From Symbiodinium natans (taxonomy: Eukaryota > Sar > Dinophyceae > Suessiales > Symbiodiniaceae): a DNA stretch of 64,000 bases. The stretch spans positions 133,232 to 197,231 of the forward strand of contig CAJNDS010002268.1 in the NCBI GenBank assembly GCA_905221605.1, written 5' to 3'. Of this stretch, positions 51,840-61,191 are shown piece after piece. Position 1 is the first letter of the stretch. Every line of letters begins with the position of its first letter. The notes beneath the pieces were generated by a model. It made no database searches. It saw nothing but the letters and a program-made list of their open reading frames with translations, and was not told the DNA's origin. The position numbers and the translations under genes are program-made.

Positions 51840-52443
51840 GTTGGGCCCGGCGCCAACGGCTGGCTATCCACCATACTGCCAAGCGGTGTTTGTGGTTCAG
51901 CCACGTCTTCGAGGCAGGCAGCAGCTTTTTCCCATGTTCTTTTGGTGATGTATTGGCTAGTTTTTCTTGGCGTGAGCAGAGACAGTGTCAGAGGAGACTT
52001 TGCTGCTCAACCCGGCAAGACCCGGCACAAAGGGGGCGATCAGTACATCTTCGATAACACGAATGACCTGTGCAACAAAGGTGCACTGCTGTCGGCCACG
52101 GCGACCACGAACGCACTTTGCATTTTATCAGGCTTGCTCTTGTGCCGCGGACGGCAGCTGGCGGATCGGAGCGGCGTCTTACACATCAAGAACTACCAGG
52201 CCATAAAGCAAGCAAGCTGTTGCTTCTGGGTCTTTTGATCTTTTTTTGGATGTTTTTGATGCAGGACCTTGTCACTCTCTACCCGCCGGACTATGCCAGC
52301 TTCCGTTTGGCCGTGGAGAGCCATGGCAGCTTGGATGCCAAAGAAAGAGTTGCAGAGCCTGTCTGCATGTCGGTGCCTCATTTGTCCAAGGCTTGGGCAG
52401 CGTGCAGCAGAGGCCTTTTGCGTGAGAGCCTCGATCGTGATTG
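51840..52443 (+). CDS. Two-exon gene fragment with GC-AG intron
   Basis: Exon 1 ends ..HKGGDQYIFDNTNDLCNKGA, LLSATATTNALCILSGLLLC.., HIKNYQ at 52199. A 65-bp intron 52200-52264 has a GC donor and a TTTTTGATGCAG| acceptor. Exon 2 continues in phase 0: DLVTLYPPDYASFRLAVESH, then GSLDAKERVAEPVCMSVPHL, ending RESLDRD with TGA at 52441. The 5' part (51840-51990) is ambiguous and may hold another intron. No family recognised. Confidence 0.55.
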
Positions 52444-52660
52444 AAAAGAAATGCGTCCAATGATGCCTTCTGTGTAGCCTTCAGAGAGCTTTTAGTGAGT
52501 CTTCAGTGAGCCTTTGGTGAGCCTTCAGTCCGCAAGTGGGTTCACCGAGCATGTGCACATCTGTTCAGCTTTTGGTTCTCGAAAGTTGCTTTTGGCTCAG
52601 CTTTTGGTTTTTGGAGCATCTAGCACCGTTTCGATGTCCAGCCATCAGTGTTGGTGTTGG

Positions 52661-53139
52661 AACGCGGACAGGCCAGGCCGCTTGGAGGCCGGAGCCCACA
52701 TGCATGACCTTGCATTATTTATGTTTGGTATTGTGGTTAATCACGCTGATCAGCTGGGGGCCGTGCCATGGAACCTCGACCATCCAGACTTCTTCGATGA
52801 TTTTTTAATGGACCTTCCCGAACCACGCGCCGGGCCCTCAGCATCCATGATGTCATGTATGGTTTTCGTGTGCGCTCTGTAGTCAGGTTCACGCTTGGAA
52901 ACGCGTGACGAACACCATTATCTCTGCTATGAGCACCTTCAGCCGGGCGCCATGAGAGCTTTCTTCACAGAGAATATGCACGACAGCATAGCAACAGAAT
53001 AGCAACACAATCGTGCCAGGCCTGCCGACCTACTTTCATGGATGCCCGTTGCACTGCATCACGGGGATTTTGCGTCACGCCTGCTGCCATCCAACGTGCC
53101 CAACTCAATTTTGGCTTTGCTTGATGTTGCTGTTTATGC
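52661..53139. repeat. 0.5-kb direct repeat, copy 2
   Basis: Second copy of 51175-51681. Its open frame reads HADQLGAVPWNLDHPDFFDD. Several differences from copy 1 are synonymous (CCA/CCC, CGT/CGC) and others change residues, so selection is unclear. Confidence 0.85.
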
Positions 53140-53720
53140 TAACTGAAGCTTGGCTGGAACTAGATGCATGAGTCTTCTGTCTTCATCTCCAAGTCTAGGG
53201 TCTTTTCTCATTATTATAATACGGGCTTTAAATGCGCGAGCTTATTTAATGTACGCCCATAATATAATAATAGGGGCAAAGAGGACACAAGATTCACCCT
53301 TTCCTGCGGTCTTCAATCTCTAGCCCCTATCATCCTGGTCTGTGAAGTGAGTAATGACCCAGAAAACCACGCTCATTCTGAACTAAATTCGCTCAGTCTT
53401 TTCCCCCCCTAATAATATAGTACCGGCGTATAAGGGCGAAAAGACCATTATGACGCCCGTATAATAATAAAAGCACAAATGAGTGCACGAAGTGAATTGA
53501 AAATGCGAACGAAACGATGTGTGCGCGTATTTCGTTCTTTTTACTCGCGCACTAATAAAATAATAAAAGTGTAGTGAATGTATGAGGGCGTTTTGAAATG
53601 AACTTGTGAAGCACGAAAACGCCTGAATGATTGAACGAAGAGAGCGCAAGGAACCAACATGCGGTTTTAGTACTACATCCAAAAAAACCAAAGAAGCCAA
53701 AGGAAAACACAATCAGAATT
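53140..53720. other. ITS-free gap with AT-rich hairpins
   Basis: Contains ATTATTATAATACGGGC and its near complement GCCCATAATATAATAAT (53209-53262), and a second CCCGTATAATAATAA motif. An antisense frame 53383-53712 has no domain. No gene called. Confidence 0.4.
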
Positions 53721-53960
53721 GCGAGACTTTGGCCCCTGGGTCCGGGTCATAGTCTCCCAGTTTTCTTTGTTTTTTTTGTTTTTGTCTTTTTTTAGTTTTT
53801 GGGGTTTTCGGGGAGACTGCAACCTGGAGATGGGAGCAAACAAAACTCTCCCAAAATCAAAAAAACCAAACAAACCAAAAAAACAAAAACACCAAAAACA
53901 ACAAAAACAAAAAAGTGGGAGACTATGACCCGGACCCAGGGGCTATAGTCTCCATTTTTT
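53721..53960. mobile_element. Family F inverted-repeat element, copy 2
   Basis: Arms CCCCTGGGTCCGGGTCATAG + TCTCCCAG and complement TGGGAGACTATGACCCGGAC + CCAGGGGC, extended by T-rich and A-rich halves. Same central GGAGACTGCAACCTGGAGAT motif as copy 1. Confidence 0.8.
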
Positions 53961-54264
53961 TTGTTTTTTTGGTTTGGGCCCAATTTCCCAAAAGTTGTTT
54001 TTTTGCTTGCTCTTGGACTCGTGCGGGGCAGGTCTTGTGGGGGGTTAGCATGTATATATATATGTATATATAGATACACATACCCTAAACCTACATATCA
54101 AACTTAGAGCAAGCACCCTCTCGGAAATGGCGCGCCGTGTGCCCCCTACACCCTCCCTTAAACCCTAAACCCCTAAACCCTAAACCCTAGCCCTAAACCC
54201 TAAACCCTAAACCCTAAACTCTTAACCCTAAACCCCGAAAGCTGAAAGCCCCCAAGCTTCCAAG

Positions 54265-54335
54265 GGACGGCGACCTCTTCCAGTCATCGTTTTACCTGGC
54301 TCTCGTCGACCCGAGGAGTGCACGAGCGGTGGAGG
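54265..54335 (+). CDS. Exon candidate with AG|G and GTTTAGGG
   Basis: DGDLFQSSFYLALVDPRSAR then AVE; acceptor TTCCAAG|G, donor GAGG|GTTTAGGG. High GC3. Confidence 0.55.
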
Positions 54336-54336
54336 G

Positions 54337-54475
54337 TTTAGGGTTTAGGGTTTAGGGTTTAGGGTTTAGGGTTTAGGGTTTAGGGTTTAGGGTTTAGGGT
54401 TTAGGGTTTAGGGTTTAGGGTTTAGGGTTCAGGGTTCAGGGTTTAGGGTTTAGGGTTAGGGCTTAGGGTTTAGGG
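54337..54475. repeat. ITS array, TTTAGGG strand
   Basis: Thirteen perfect units then TTCAGGG variants. Marks the end of the ITS-free island. Confidence 0.97.
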
Positions 54476-54731
54476 TATTTTGTTGTTAAGGGTTTGGGGT
54501 TTAGGGGTCCATTTTTGTTTCAATTAGTCGGTTTGTTTGTTCGGTTCCATTGTCAAGTTGTGTGTCTTTTTTGTTACATTTTTTTTGGTGGGGTAGGGGG
54601 GAGGGGGGGCTCAGGGGTTTCAGGGCTTTTTTAGGCTTCCGGAAGGATTTACAAGCTTTAGCTCGTTGGGATGGGCATTTTTTTTGAAACGGGGGTTACC
54701 CTTGAGCAAGGACCCAACAAACGGCTGTAAG

Positions 54732-54833
54732 TTGGGATGTTCCCCCTATACTAACCGTCCTTAGTAGGGATTATCGTACCCCCTATTAGAATCCCTGTTA
54801 AGGACTGGTAGTATAAGTGGGGACATCTCAAAA
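54732..54833. mobile_element. MITE-B copy 4 with 7-bp target duplication
   Basis: TTGGGATGTTCCCCCTATAC..AGTGGGGACATCTCAAAA, flanked on both sides by CTGTAAG (54725-54731 and 54834-54840). Confidence 0.75.
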
Positions 54834-54991
54834 CTGTAAGCTTAATTGGAGCGAAACTTCAAAAACTTCTATGCTGTGGCAGTCCGACCGTTGACAAGCC
54901 TATGAAAAGAAGATACCCAAAGCTGGCGTAAAAGCCTCTATAGGTAGGGTCTCTCTAAGAAGGCCCCTGTCATAAGTCAATTAGCGTGCAG

Positions 54992-55090
54992 GATGTGCTG
55001 ATCGAACTTTCCGAAGAGAGGACCCGAGCGACAGTCATGCTTCTCGACGATGAAGCCACTCCGCTGACGCGTGTGTGGTGTCTCTTCGAG
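54992..55090 (+). CDS. TIR-like domain exon (PLTRxWCLFE)
   Basis: 33 codons, phase 0-0: DVLIELSEERTRATVMLLDD then EATPLTRVWCLFE. Acceptor GCGTGCAG|GAT, donor GAG|GTGCGC. The (V/M)L(D)..(T/I)PLTRxWC(L/I)(W/F)E block is a recurrent signature in TIR-like N-terminal domains of large algal and bacterial TPR or nucleotide-binding proteins. This is the most recognisable host-type exon here. The neighbouring exons of the protein were not found. Confidence 0.6.
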
Positions 55091-55321
55091 GTGCGCCGAG
55101 TGGGTTGACGTGGCTGTTACGGACTCCAGGAGTTGCAAATTTTGGGCTTTAGGATGTCTGTATTGGCTTAAGGGTTTAGGGTTTAGGGCTATTCGGGGTT
55201 TAAAGTTTAGGTCTATTCGGGGTTTAGGGTTTAGGGTTAAGGGTTTAGGGTTTAGGGCTATTCGGGGTTTTGAAGTTTAGGATTTTGGGCTGATAGGCTA
55301 ATGACATCACAGTCACAAGAC

Positions 55322-55349
55322 AACTTCTTCTTCTTCTTCTTCTTCTTCA
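55322..55349. repeat. (TTC)n microsatellite
   Basis: Nine CTT/TTC triplets after a TCACAG acceptor-like site. Confidence 0.97.
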
Positions 55350-55436
55350 TGCACGCATGTTGTTGGCAGCGTTCACTGATGAGGTGCCTTAAATGCTGGA
55401 GGTATTAGGGTTTAGGGTTTAGGGTTTAGGGTGTAT

Positions 55437-55512
55437 TTCCCCATCAACACCCCATCTGTGCCTGTGTTCGGAGCATCAGCTGACCACCCGCCTGGCCTGC
55501 CACACATACAAC
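55437..55512 (+). CDS. Exon candidate
   Basis: FPINTPSVPVFGASADHPPG then LPHI; borders unclear, C-strand ITS downstream. Confidence 0.4.
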
Positions 55513-55590
55513 CCTAAACCCTAAACCCTAAACCCCAAACCCTAAACCCTAAACCCTAAACCCCAAACCCTAAACCCTAAACCCTAAACC

Positions 55591-55703
55591 CATGGGACCG
55601 ACTTCACAGCTGCCACTCTCATCTTTGAGTGCGATGATCATCCGGCCCACCATTCCAGGCGAGGGTACGGGCAAAGAAGGCGATTTCCCCTGCCATGTGC
55701 CTA
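55591..55703 (+). CDS. Exon candidate, frame ambiguous
   Basis: TDFTAATLIFECDDHPAHHS then RRGYGQRRRFP, or in another frame MGPTSQLPLSSLSAMIIRPT. ITS on both sides. Confidence 0.35.
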
Positions 55704-55793
55704 AACCCTAAACCCTAAACCCTAAACCCTAAACCCTAAACCCTAAACCCTAAACCCTAAACCCTAAACCCTAAACCCTAAACCCTAAACCCT

Positions 55794-55890
55794 ATGGACA
55801 GGCTGCCATGGGTTCTTTGGATCATCGTTCAGGCCAAAGGAGCATGTGCCAAAGAAGTCAAGATCAGCAATGGCAATCAAGGAGAGATGG
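55794..55890 (+). CDS. Possible initial exon with signal-like start
   Basis: ATG directly after a CCCTAAA array: MDRLPWVLWIIVQAKGACAK then EVKISNGNQGEM; donor GATGG|GTTTGG. The hydrophobic WVLWIIV stretch followed by AKGACA resembles a signal peptide. Confidence 0.45.
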
Positions 55891-55931
55891 GTTTGGGGTT
55901 TAGGGTTTAGGGTTTAGGGTTTAGGGTTTAG

Positions 55932-56071
55932 AGTTTTGATTCTCGGAGAAATCCGTAGCACTCACTCCCACATCAAGATCGACTGGTCCGACACCACTGA
56001 GGAAGCCCGCCTTGGCGCAGACTGGTTGAGGCAAAGGGCCCAAGATACTCAGGGGGTTGCTGGGATTCATG
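55932..56071 (+). CDS. Exon with telomeric acceptor
   Basis: GGTTTAG|AG acceptor; RSTHSHIKIDWSDTTEEARL then GADWLRQRAQDTQGVAGIH; donor CATG|GTAATA. The frame stays open to 56178. Product unknown. Confidence 0.55.
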
Positions 56072-56564
56072 GTAATATTCAAATTTTCGGCTTTTGGGTT
56101 TCGAGTCAGGCACCAGCTTGGGATTGGGGATTTTGGATAGAGTCAGGGCTTATAGGAGTTCGGGTTTCGGATGTATAGGACTTCGAGGGCTTCTACTGCT
56201 AGGGTTCGGTGGCCTAAGCCCTAAACCCCACACCCGAAACCCCAAAGCCTAAACCCTAAACCCTGAGCCCTAAACCCTCCTTGCGCCTGGTTGTAGGTCA
56301 GAACCCTAAATCCAACCTTAAACCCGAAACCCTAAACCCTAAACCCCATTCCCTGACAGGTTAAGGAACTTCCCGGAGCCCTCTTAAACGTTTGGATAGG
56401 GAGGATGTAGGGGCCCTAAACCCTAAACCCTAAACCCTAAACCCTAAACCCTAAACCCTAAACCCTAAACCCTAAACCCTAAACCCTAAACCCTAAACCC
56501 CAAAGCCAGCTCCTCATGTCCTTCTTCCGAGTCGACCGGAGACGGGTCTTATTAGCAAAAGGAA

Positions 56565-56675
56565 GGGGGCCCTTATGTAGTTGGAGGTTATTTAGGGGCT
56601 ACTTAGGTATATAGGGACTCTTAAACGTATATATAAGGGTTATATAGGGGAATAAGATTAAGGGACCCTTCTTCC
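56565..56675. repeat. Family E element
   Basis: GGGCCCTTATGTAG..GGGGCTACTTAGGTATATAG..ATATATAAGGGTTATATAGG..AAGGGACCCTT. Related to 7560-7755 and 9671-9780. Confidence 0.55.
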
Positions 56676-56726
56676 CTGAACCCTAAACCCTAAACTATAG
56701 GGGACCCGCCTTGTACCCCTTAACAG

Positions 56727-56804
56727 GTGCTGCAGACCTTCATCCTGTCTCACCAGCAGGCCGGTTTCCAGGCGCCCTTTCGGGGACTTGCGAGTCGAGA
56801 TTGA
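56727..56804 (+). CDS. Terminal exon, 25 codons
   Basis: Acceptor CTTAACAG|GTG; VLQTFILSHQQAGFQAPFRG then LASRD and TGA. Confidence 0.5.
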   Translation: MLQTFILSHQQAGFQAPFRGLASRD

Positions 56805-57452
56805 GGCTTCGGGTTCCGGGTTTAGGTTTAGGGTTCGGCGCTTAAGGTTTAGGGTTTAGGGCTAGGGTTTAGGGTTTAGGGTTTAGGGTTTAGGGTCTAG
56901 GGTTTAGGGTTTAGGGTTTAGGGTTTAAGGTTTAGCGTTCCGGCTTAGAGCTTGTTAGGGTTAAGACCCCCAACACCTGGACCGCCCCGCCCCCATTTTA
57001 TATGGCCTGTATTCCCAGCCCCTAATGCCTAAGACCCAAACTCTGCTACAATACAGGACCCCAAAGAATCACCGATTGTCTTCTCCCCATCAGAACTCCA
57101 TGTCATTTGAACTTACAAGTACCCCGAAATACCCGTTCTACTTAAATAGGAACCCTGAACCCCAAAACCCCAAACCCCAAACCCTAGGCCCTAAACCCCA
57201 AACCCCTAAAACCTAAACCACAAACCCCAAGCCCGTAAACCCCAAACCTTAAACCCCAAACCCAAACCCTAAACCCCAAACCCTAAACCCTAAACCCCAA
57301 ACCCCAAACCCCTAACCCCAAACCCCTAACCCCCAACCCCTACACCCCAAACCCTAAATCCCAAACCCCTAAATTTCTGAACCCCAAACCCTAAACCCCT
57401 CATCCCTCAGCTTCGCGCGCACTTGCGCGCGCGCGCGCGCGCCCTCGCGCAG

Positions 57453-57528
57453 GGCCTCTTGCTTGCAACGCCCTCGGGGGTGCTGAATCAGAGTACCAAT
57501 GTCAGCGTGGACATGGCCCCTTGGCGGA
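57453..57528 (+). CDS. Exon preceded by an alternating CG tract
   Basis: Acceptor CTCGCGCAG|GGC follows (CG)n at 57423-57441. GLLLATPSGVLNQSTNVSVD then MAPWR; donor CGGA|GTTTGGG. Confidence 0.5.
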
Positions 57529-57734
57529 GTTTGGGTTTAGGTTTTAGGTTTTTAGGGTTTAGGGTTTAGGAAGTTTAGGGAGTTAAAGACTTTGAGGAAG
57601 TTGAGAAAGTCTGGGAAGCTTAGGAAGTCTAGGGCTAAGGGTTTCGGATCCGGATTCTGGTAATTGCGTGGGCTGGCAACCTTTCGTTACAACCCGAACC
57701 AAACCCTAAACCCTTCTCGTTACACCAAAAACGC

Positions 57735-57960
57735 TTCTATTCCTTCCAAGGAGGTCCAGTTTCCATAAGGGTCCATGTACCCATGTACTATATACTTGAG
57801 CCCTAAACACTAAGCCCTTCTCGTTACACCAAAACGGTTTATGATGCACTTACCAGGGTGGTCCAGTTTTCCATGTGCCCATATACTACATGACTTAGGC
57901 CCTATAGCTACTATATGGGAACCCTTTACGGCCGAAGTATATACTAAATAGGCACATGGA
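57735..57960. repeat. Family H element (with tandem part)
   Basis: TCTCGTTACACCAAAA occurs twice (57714, 57819). GGTCCATGTACCCATGTACT and CCTATAGCTACTATATGGGA..AAGTATATACTAAATAGG resemble 28868-28965. Confidence 0.5.
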
Positions 57961-58199
57961 CTCTGTGTGTGTAGGGGGAGGGGGGAAGGGCGGAGTGATT
58001 TTACCATCAGCCCTAACCCGGGAAGTTTCGGGTTTAGGGTTTAAGGTTGTTTCGGGTTTGGGGTTGGGACTGTCATACAAGCACACCCCGCATTCAGTTT
58101 AGGCAAAGGCCTAAACCCTAAACCCGAAACCCTAAATCCTAAACCCTAAGCCCTAAACCGCAGTTCCTGTTTAGGGACGTCGGGCTCTAAGTGAGAGAC

Positions 58200-58760
58200 T
58201 GGGCTCAGGGCTTTGGGTATAGGAGGGCCGAAGCCCTAACCATTAGTGAGTGAGTGAGTGAGTGAGCATCGACCGAGGCATGTGTCTGGCCGAAGACGCA
58301 TGCCTGGCCTAACAAATTGGCGACACCTCCAGCGCGAAGGCTTAAAGTGTCAGCCACAACAGCACAACGCAACGACAAACAGCAACAGCCAACAACACGC
58401 AACCACGACGCCATGACGAACGACAAGGCCCAGCTAAGCGTGAGAACAAAGCGACCACTATGTAGGCCCGCCGCCTGCACCCATCGAGCAGAGTACGGCC
58501 CGGCGGGCCGGCATAAGGGCAAGACAGCTTGCCATCCTCGCGATAACTTCGCTCAGCGCGGCTCTTCCCCCAGAGGTCACCCTTCAGGGTACTAAGCCAA
58601 GCAAACACCGTTGCCTCCGCTCAGGGCAGTGCTCCGGTCGAGTGCCTAAAACGGCAAACACGCTTCTCCACAGATCCCTCTGCAGATACTAAGTGCCCAC
58701 CCCCGACCTGTGCGCACCCGGAGCTACTCACATCACGGCCTCACCCACGGAGGAGGGGTA
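58200..58760. other. ITS-free segment, GC-rich, coding status unclear
   Basis: Begins with a (TGAG)n tract at 58246-58265. Frames are open on both strands (for example 58317-58595 on +, Arg/Gln-rich with no domain). AACAAATTGGCGACACC at 58311 superficially resembles a retroelement primer-binding site but no LTR was found. Confidence 0.3.
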
Positions 58761-58929
58761 GCTGTAACCATTAGGGTGTTGAATTTTAGGATTACGGTGT
58801 GGGGCTTAGGGTTTAGGGCTTAGGGCTTAGGGTTTTTAGGGTTTAGGGTTTAGGGTTTAGGATTTCGGGTATAGGGCTTAGGGTTTAGGGTTTAGGCTTA
58901 GGGTTCGTTAACCCTCTAGACTCAATCCT

Positions 58930-59034
58930 CCGAAAGCCTCAGGGCGCACTTCCCCGAAAGGAGTATCCTGAAACAATGCAGCAGGTATACTTCCTGGCTC
59001 AAAACCCAACTTTTCAACTTTTGGGCTTCTTATA
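58930..59034 (+). CDS. Exon candidate
   Basis: ALPRKEYPETMQQVYFLAQN then PTFQLLGFL and TAA; alternatively a donor at CAGCAG|GTATAC. Confidence 0.4.
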
Positions 59035-59283
59035 AGGTAGTTTATTCTGAAAGTTTCAACTTTTATTTCCTGGGTTTTTGGGCCAGTAAGTATATAGGGA
59101 CCCTACAACCTACGTCCTAAGCCCTAGACCCTAAACCCTAGATTTGCTTCATGTGGAGTTTTCTTCAGAGGGTTCATAAGGAGCTGTCTGCTCAAGATCA
59201 GAAGACCACCCTAAAGCCTAAACCCTAAACCCTGAACCCTAAACCCCAAACCCTACACCCTAAACGTCCCTAAACCCTAAACC

Positions 59284-59396
59284 CCCCTTTGAGGCAATCA
59301 CCGTTGCTCGGCGGCTGACGCACCTCCGACTCGAGGACCAGGGGTGGACTTGGCGGAGTTCTGGGGTTGAGCTAAACTTTAAGCGGTCGTTCAGGG
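59284..59396 (+). CDS. Exon candidate, 37 codons
   Basis: FEAITVARRLTHLRLEDQGW then TWRSSGVELNFKRSF, ending CAG|GGTTTAGGG. Confidence 0.5.
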
Positions 59397-59492
59397 TTTA
59401 GGGTTTAGGGTTTCGGGTTTAGGGTTGATGGTTGACGGTTTAGCTTTCAGACCTGCATCCTAAATTCAAACCCTAAGCCCTAGACCCCATTT

Positions 59493-59514
59493 TTCGTAGC
59501 CATTTTGGCTCAAG
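59493..59514 (+). other. Dinoflagellate spliced-leader relic
   Basis: TTCGTAGCCATTTTGGCTCA then AG matches the 22-nt dinoflagellate trans-spliced leader except at position 2 (T for C). It is followed by CCGTTTTC and not by a GTATG-type donor, so it is not an SL RNA gene. It is a leader copied into DNA with the mRNA it capped. Confidence 0.85.
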
Positions 59515-59531
59515 CCGTTTTCTCTTTGGCG

Positions 59532-59747
59532 ATGAAGAGGGTGTTGGCGAGCAGCTACTATCGGCCATGCGCCACTGCGCGCCCTGTTCGGCTTGTAGAA
59601 TTGGCACCATTGCTACATACTGAATTGGAGCGACAATTGAACAGGATTATCGTGCTCTATGGTCAGAGTATCGACGACGGATCCGTAGACACGGTCAGGC
59701 GAGCCTTACCAGGCGCTGCCATATGCATCGTGGTTATGATATTTTAA
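59532..59747 (+). CDS. Retroposed small gene (SL-tagged), 71 aa
   Basis: First ATG 17 bp after the leader relic: MKRVLASSYYRPCATARPVR, then LHTELERQLNRIIVLYGQSI, DDGSVDTVRRALPGAAICIV and VMIF with TAA. Intronless, as expected for a cDNA copy. CCCTAAGCCCTAG lies just upstream of the leader, and CCCTAAA repeats begin at the stop codon itself, so the copy is embedded in telomeric DNA and may be 3'-truncated. No family recognised. Confidence 0.6.
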   Translation: MKRVLASSYYRPCATARPVRLVELAPLLHTELERQLNRIIVLYGQSIDDGSVDTVRRALPGAAICIVVMIF

Positions 59748-59832
59748 ACCCTAAACCCTAAACCTTAAACCCTAAACCACCCTAAACTCTAAACCCTATA
59801 AACCCTAATCCCGGTTCTAAGGGTCATCCTGG

Positions 59833-59925
59833 CAGGCAGCTCTAGGCCACATTGCGCTCCACCAGCCCCAGCCAAATCGACTTTCGAATCCCCACATCAA
59901 AAAGCATCCTAAGCCCTTTAAACCC
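59833..59925 (+). CDS. Exon candidate
   Basis: Acceptor CCTGGCAG|; AALGHIALHQPQPNRLSNPH then IKKHPKPF. A second frame is also open. Confidence 0.4.
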
Positions 59926-60166
59926 TAAAGCCGAAAAGCCCTTAGAACCCTAGACGCCGTATAACAAACCCTATAAACAAACCCTGTACAGACCCTATAA
60001 ACCCTGTAAACACCCTAATAAACCCTAACAAGAACCTCTCATCCACCCCCCGAGCCTGATGTCGCAGCTCTTACTTTTTGGTTTCTTCAACCTTCAACAC
60101 TGAAATCCCTACACTTTAGGGTTTAGGGTGAAAAGAAACCTAAATCCTGGACCCCTGCAGGGTTGA

Positions 60167-60298
60167 CTTGGAGGTTCATGGGTGGCTTAGGGTTTAGGAT
60201 TTAGGGTTATAAGCAGGGGTATAAGGACCCAACCTAGGGTTACAAGTACAGTCACCATGCTTATGACCCTACTTACAACTACCCATGAACCTCAAAGT
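60167..60298. mobile_element. MITE-A related element with ITS inside
   Basis: CTTGGAGGTTCATGGGT left end, ACCCATGAACCTCAAAG right end. TTAGGGTTTAGGATTTAGGG interrupts the left arm where its complement predicts AGTTGTAAGTA. Confidence 0.65.
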
Positions 60299-60360
60299 AG
60301 GGTCTATAAGGTTCAGGGTTAGGGTTATGAACCCCCGAATTCCCTTCTGCACCAGCACAG

Positions 60361-60475
60361 TTCCCCCTGACCAGGAAGCGAAAGCAAGCAACCCAGCCGA
60401 CAAGCAGAAAATCGATGATCTGGTCTCCAGCTACGAGGGCGGCCACGAGGAAAGCTTCAGCATTCAACCCCCCCT
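60361..60475 (+). CDS. Charged exon candidate
   Basis: Acceptor ACCAGCACAG|; PPDQEAKASNPADKQKIDDL then VSSYEGGHEESFSIQPP. A clear single frame. Product unknown. Confidence 0.55.
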
Positions 60476-60619
60476 GAACACCCTCAACCCTAAACCCTCA
60501 ACCCTAAATCCTAACCCTGAACGCTAAACCCTAAACCCTCAACCCTAGACTCTAGCGCACCCTTCGACGCCCGGCCCGTAACCGGCACACATCCTTGACC
60601 CTATGCCTACGTCCTAAAC

Positions 60620-60925
60620 CCTAGCACGCCCTAAACCCTAAACCCTAAACCCTAAACCCTAAACCCTAAACCCTAAACCCTAAACCCTAAACCCTAAACC
60701 CTAAACCCTAAACCCTAAACCCTAAACCCTAAACCAAACCTAAACCCTAAACCCTAACCTAAACCTAAACCCCCTAAACCCTAAACCCTAAACCCTAACC
60801 CTAAAACCCTAAACCCTAAACCCTAAACCCTAAACCCCCTAAACCCTAAACCCCTAAACCCTAAAAACCCTAAACCCTAAACCCTAAACCCTAACCCTAA
60901 ACCCTAAACCCCCCCCCCCCCCCGA
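60620..60925. repeat. ITS array ending in poly-C
   Basis: About 290 bp of CCCTAAA with several slips (AAACCAAACC, CCCCCTAAA), then C14. Confidence 0.97.
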
Positions 60926-60931
60926 AAAACC

Positions 60932-60991
60932 CAGCTGCATGAGCCTGAAGCTGCTGATGCTTTTGATGTCGGGGTTGCATTTGAGAGCAGT
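60932..60991 (+). CDS. Terminal exon candidate
   Basis: QLHEPEAADAFDVGVAFESS then VP and TGA; another frame (MSLKLLMLLMSGLHLRAVFP) is also open. Confidence 0.35.
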
Positions 60992-61090
60992 GTTCCCTGA
61001 ACCCCAACACTCCTAGGGTTTAGGGTTTAGGGTTTGGGGTTTAGGGTTAAAGGCCAAATCCCTGCATCCTAAATCCCCAAGCCCTGAACC

Positions 61091-61188
61091 CTGAGCCCTT
61101 AAACCACGGTATCTTCCAAATGTACACCTTCAAATGTGGTAGAACCCTTAGAAGAGCCCCAACATCCAAAAAGCCTTCAACCCACTGA
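61091..61188 (+). CDS. Terminal exon candidate
   Basis: NHGIFQMYTFKCGRTLRRAP then TSKKPSTH and TGA, 4 bp before a MITE-A terminus. Confidence 0.4.
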
Positions 61189-61191
61189 GCA

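Noticed and set aside
51175-53139. LTR retrotransposon with 0.5-kb LTRs
   Set aside because: Repeat ends lack TG/CA, no target duplication, no primer-binding site or polypurine tract, and the internal frame is not gag or pol-like.
53792-54079. Antisense 95-codon ORF
   Set aside because: Its peptide is derived from the family F inverted repeat and A/T-rich halves.
58205-58608. Antisense ORFs of 88-105 codons
   Set aside because: Both strands are open over the same GC-rich DNA. No domain or splice signals favour either, so the segment is left unassigned.
59493-59514. Spliced-leader RNA gene
   Set aside because: The leader is followed by CCGTTTTC and an open frame, not by a splice donor and snRNA-like body.
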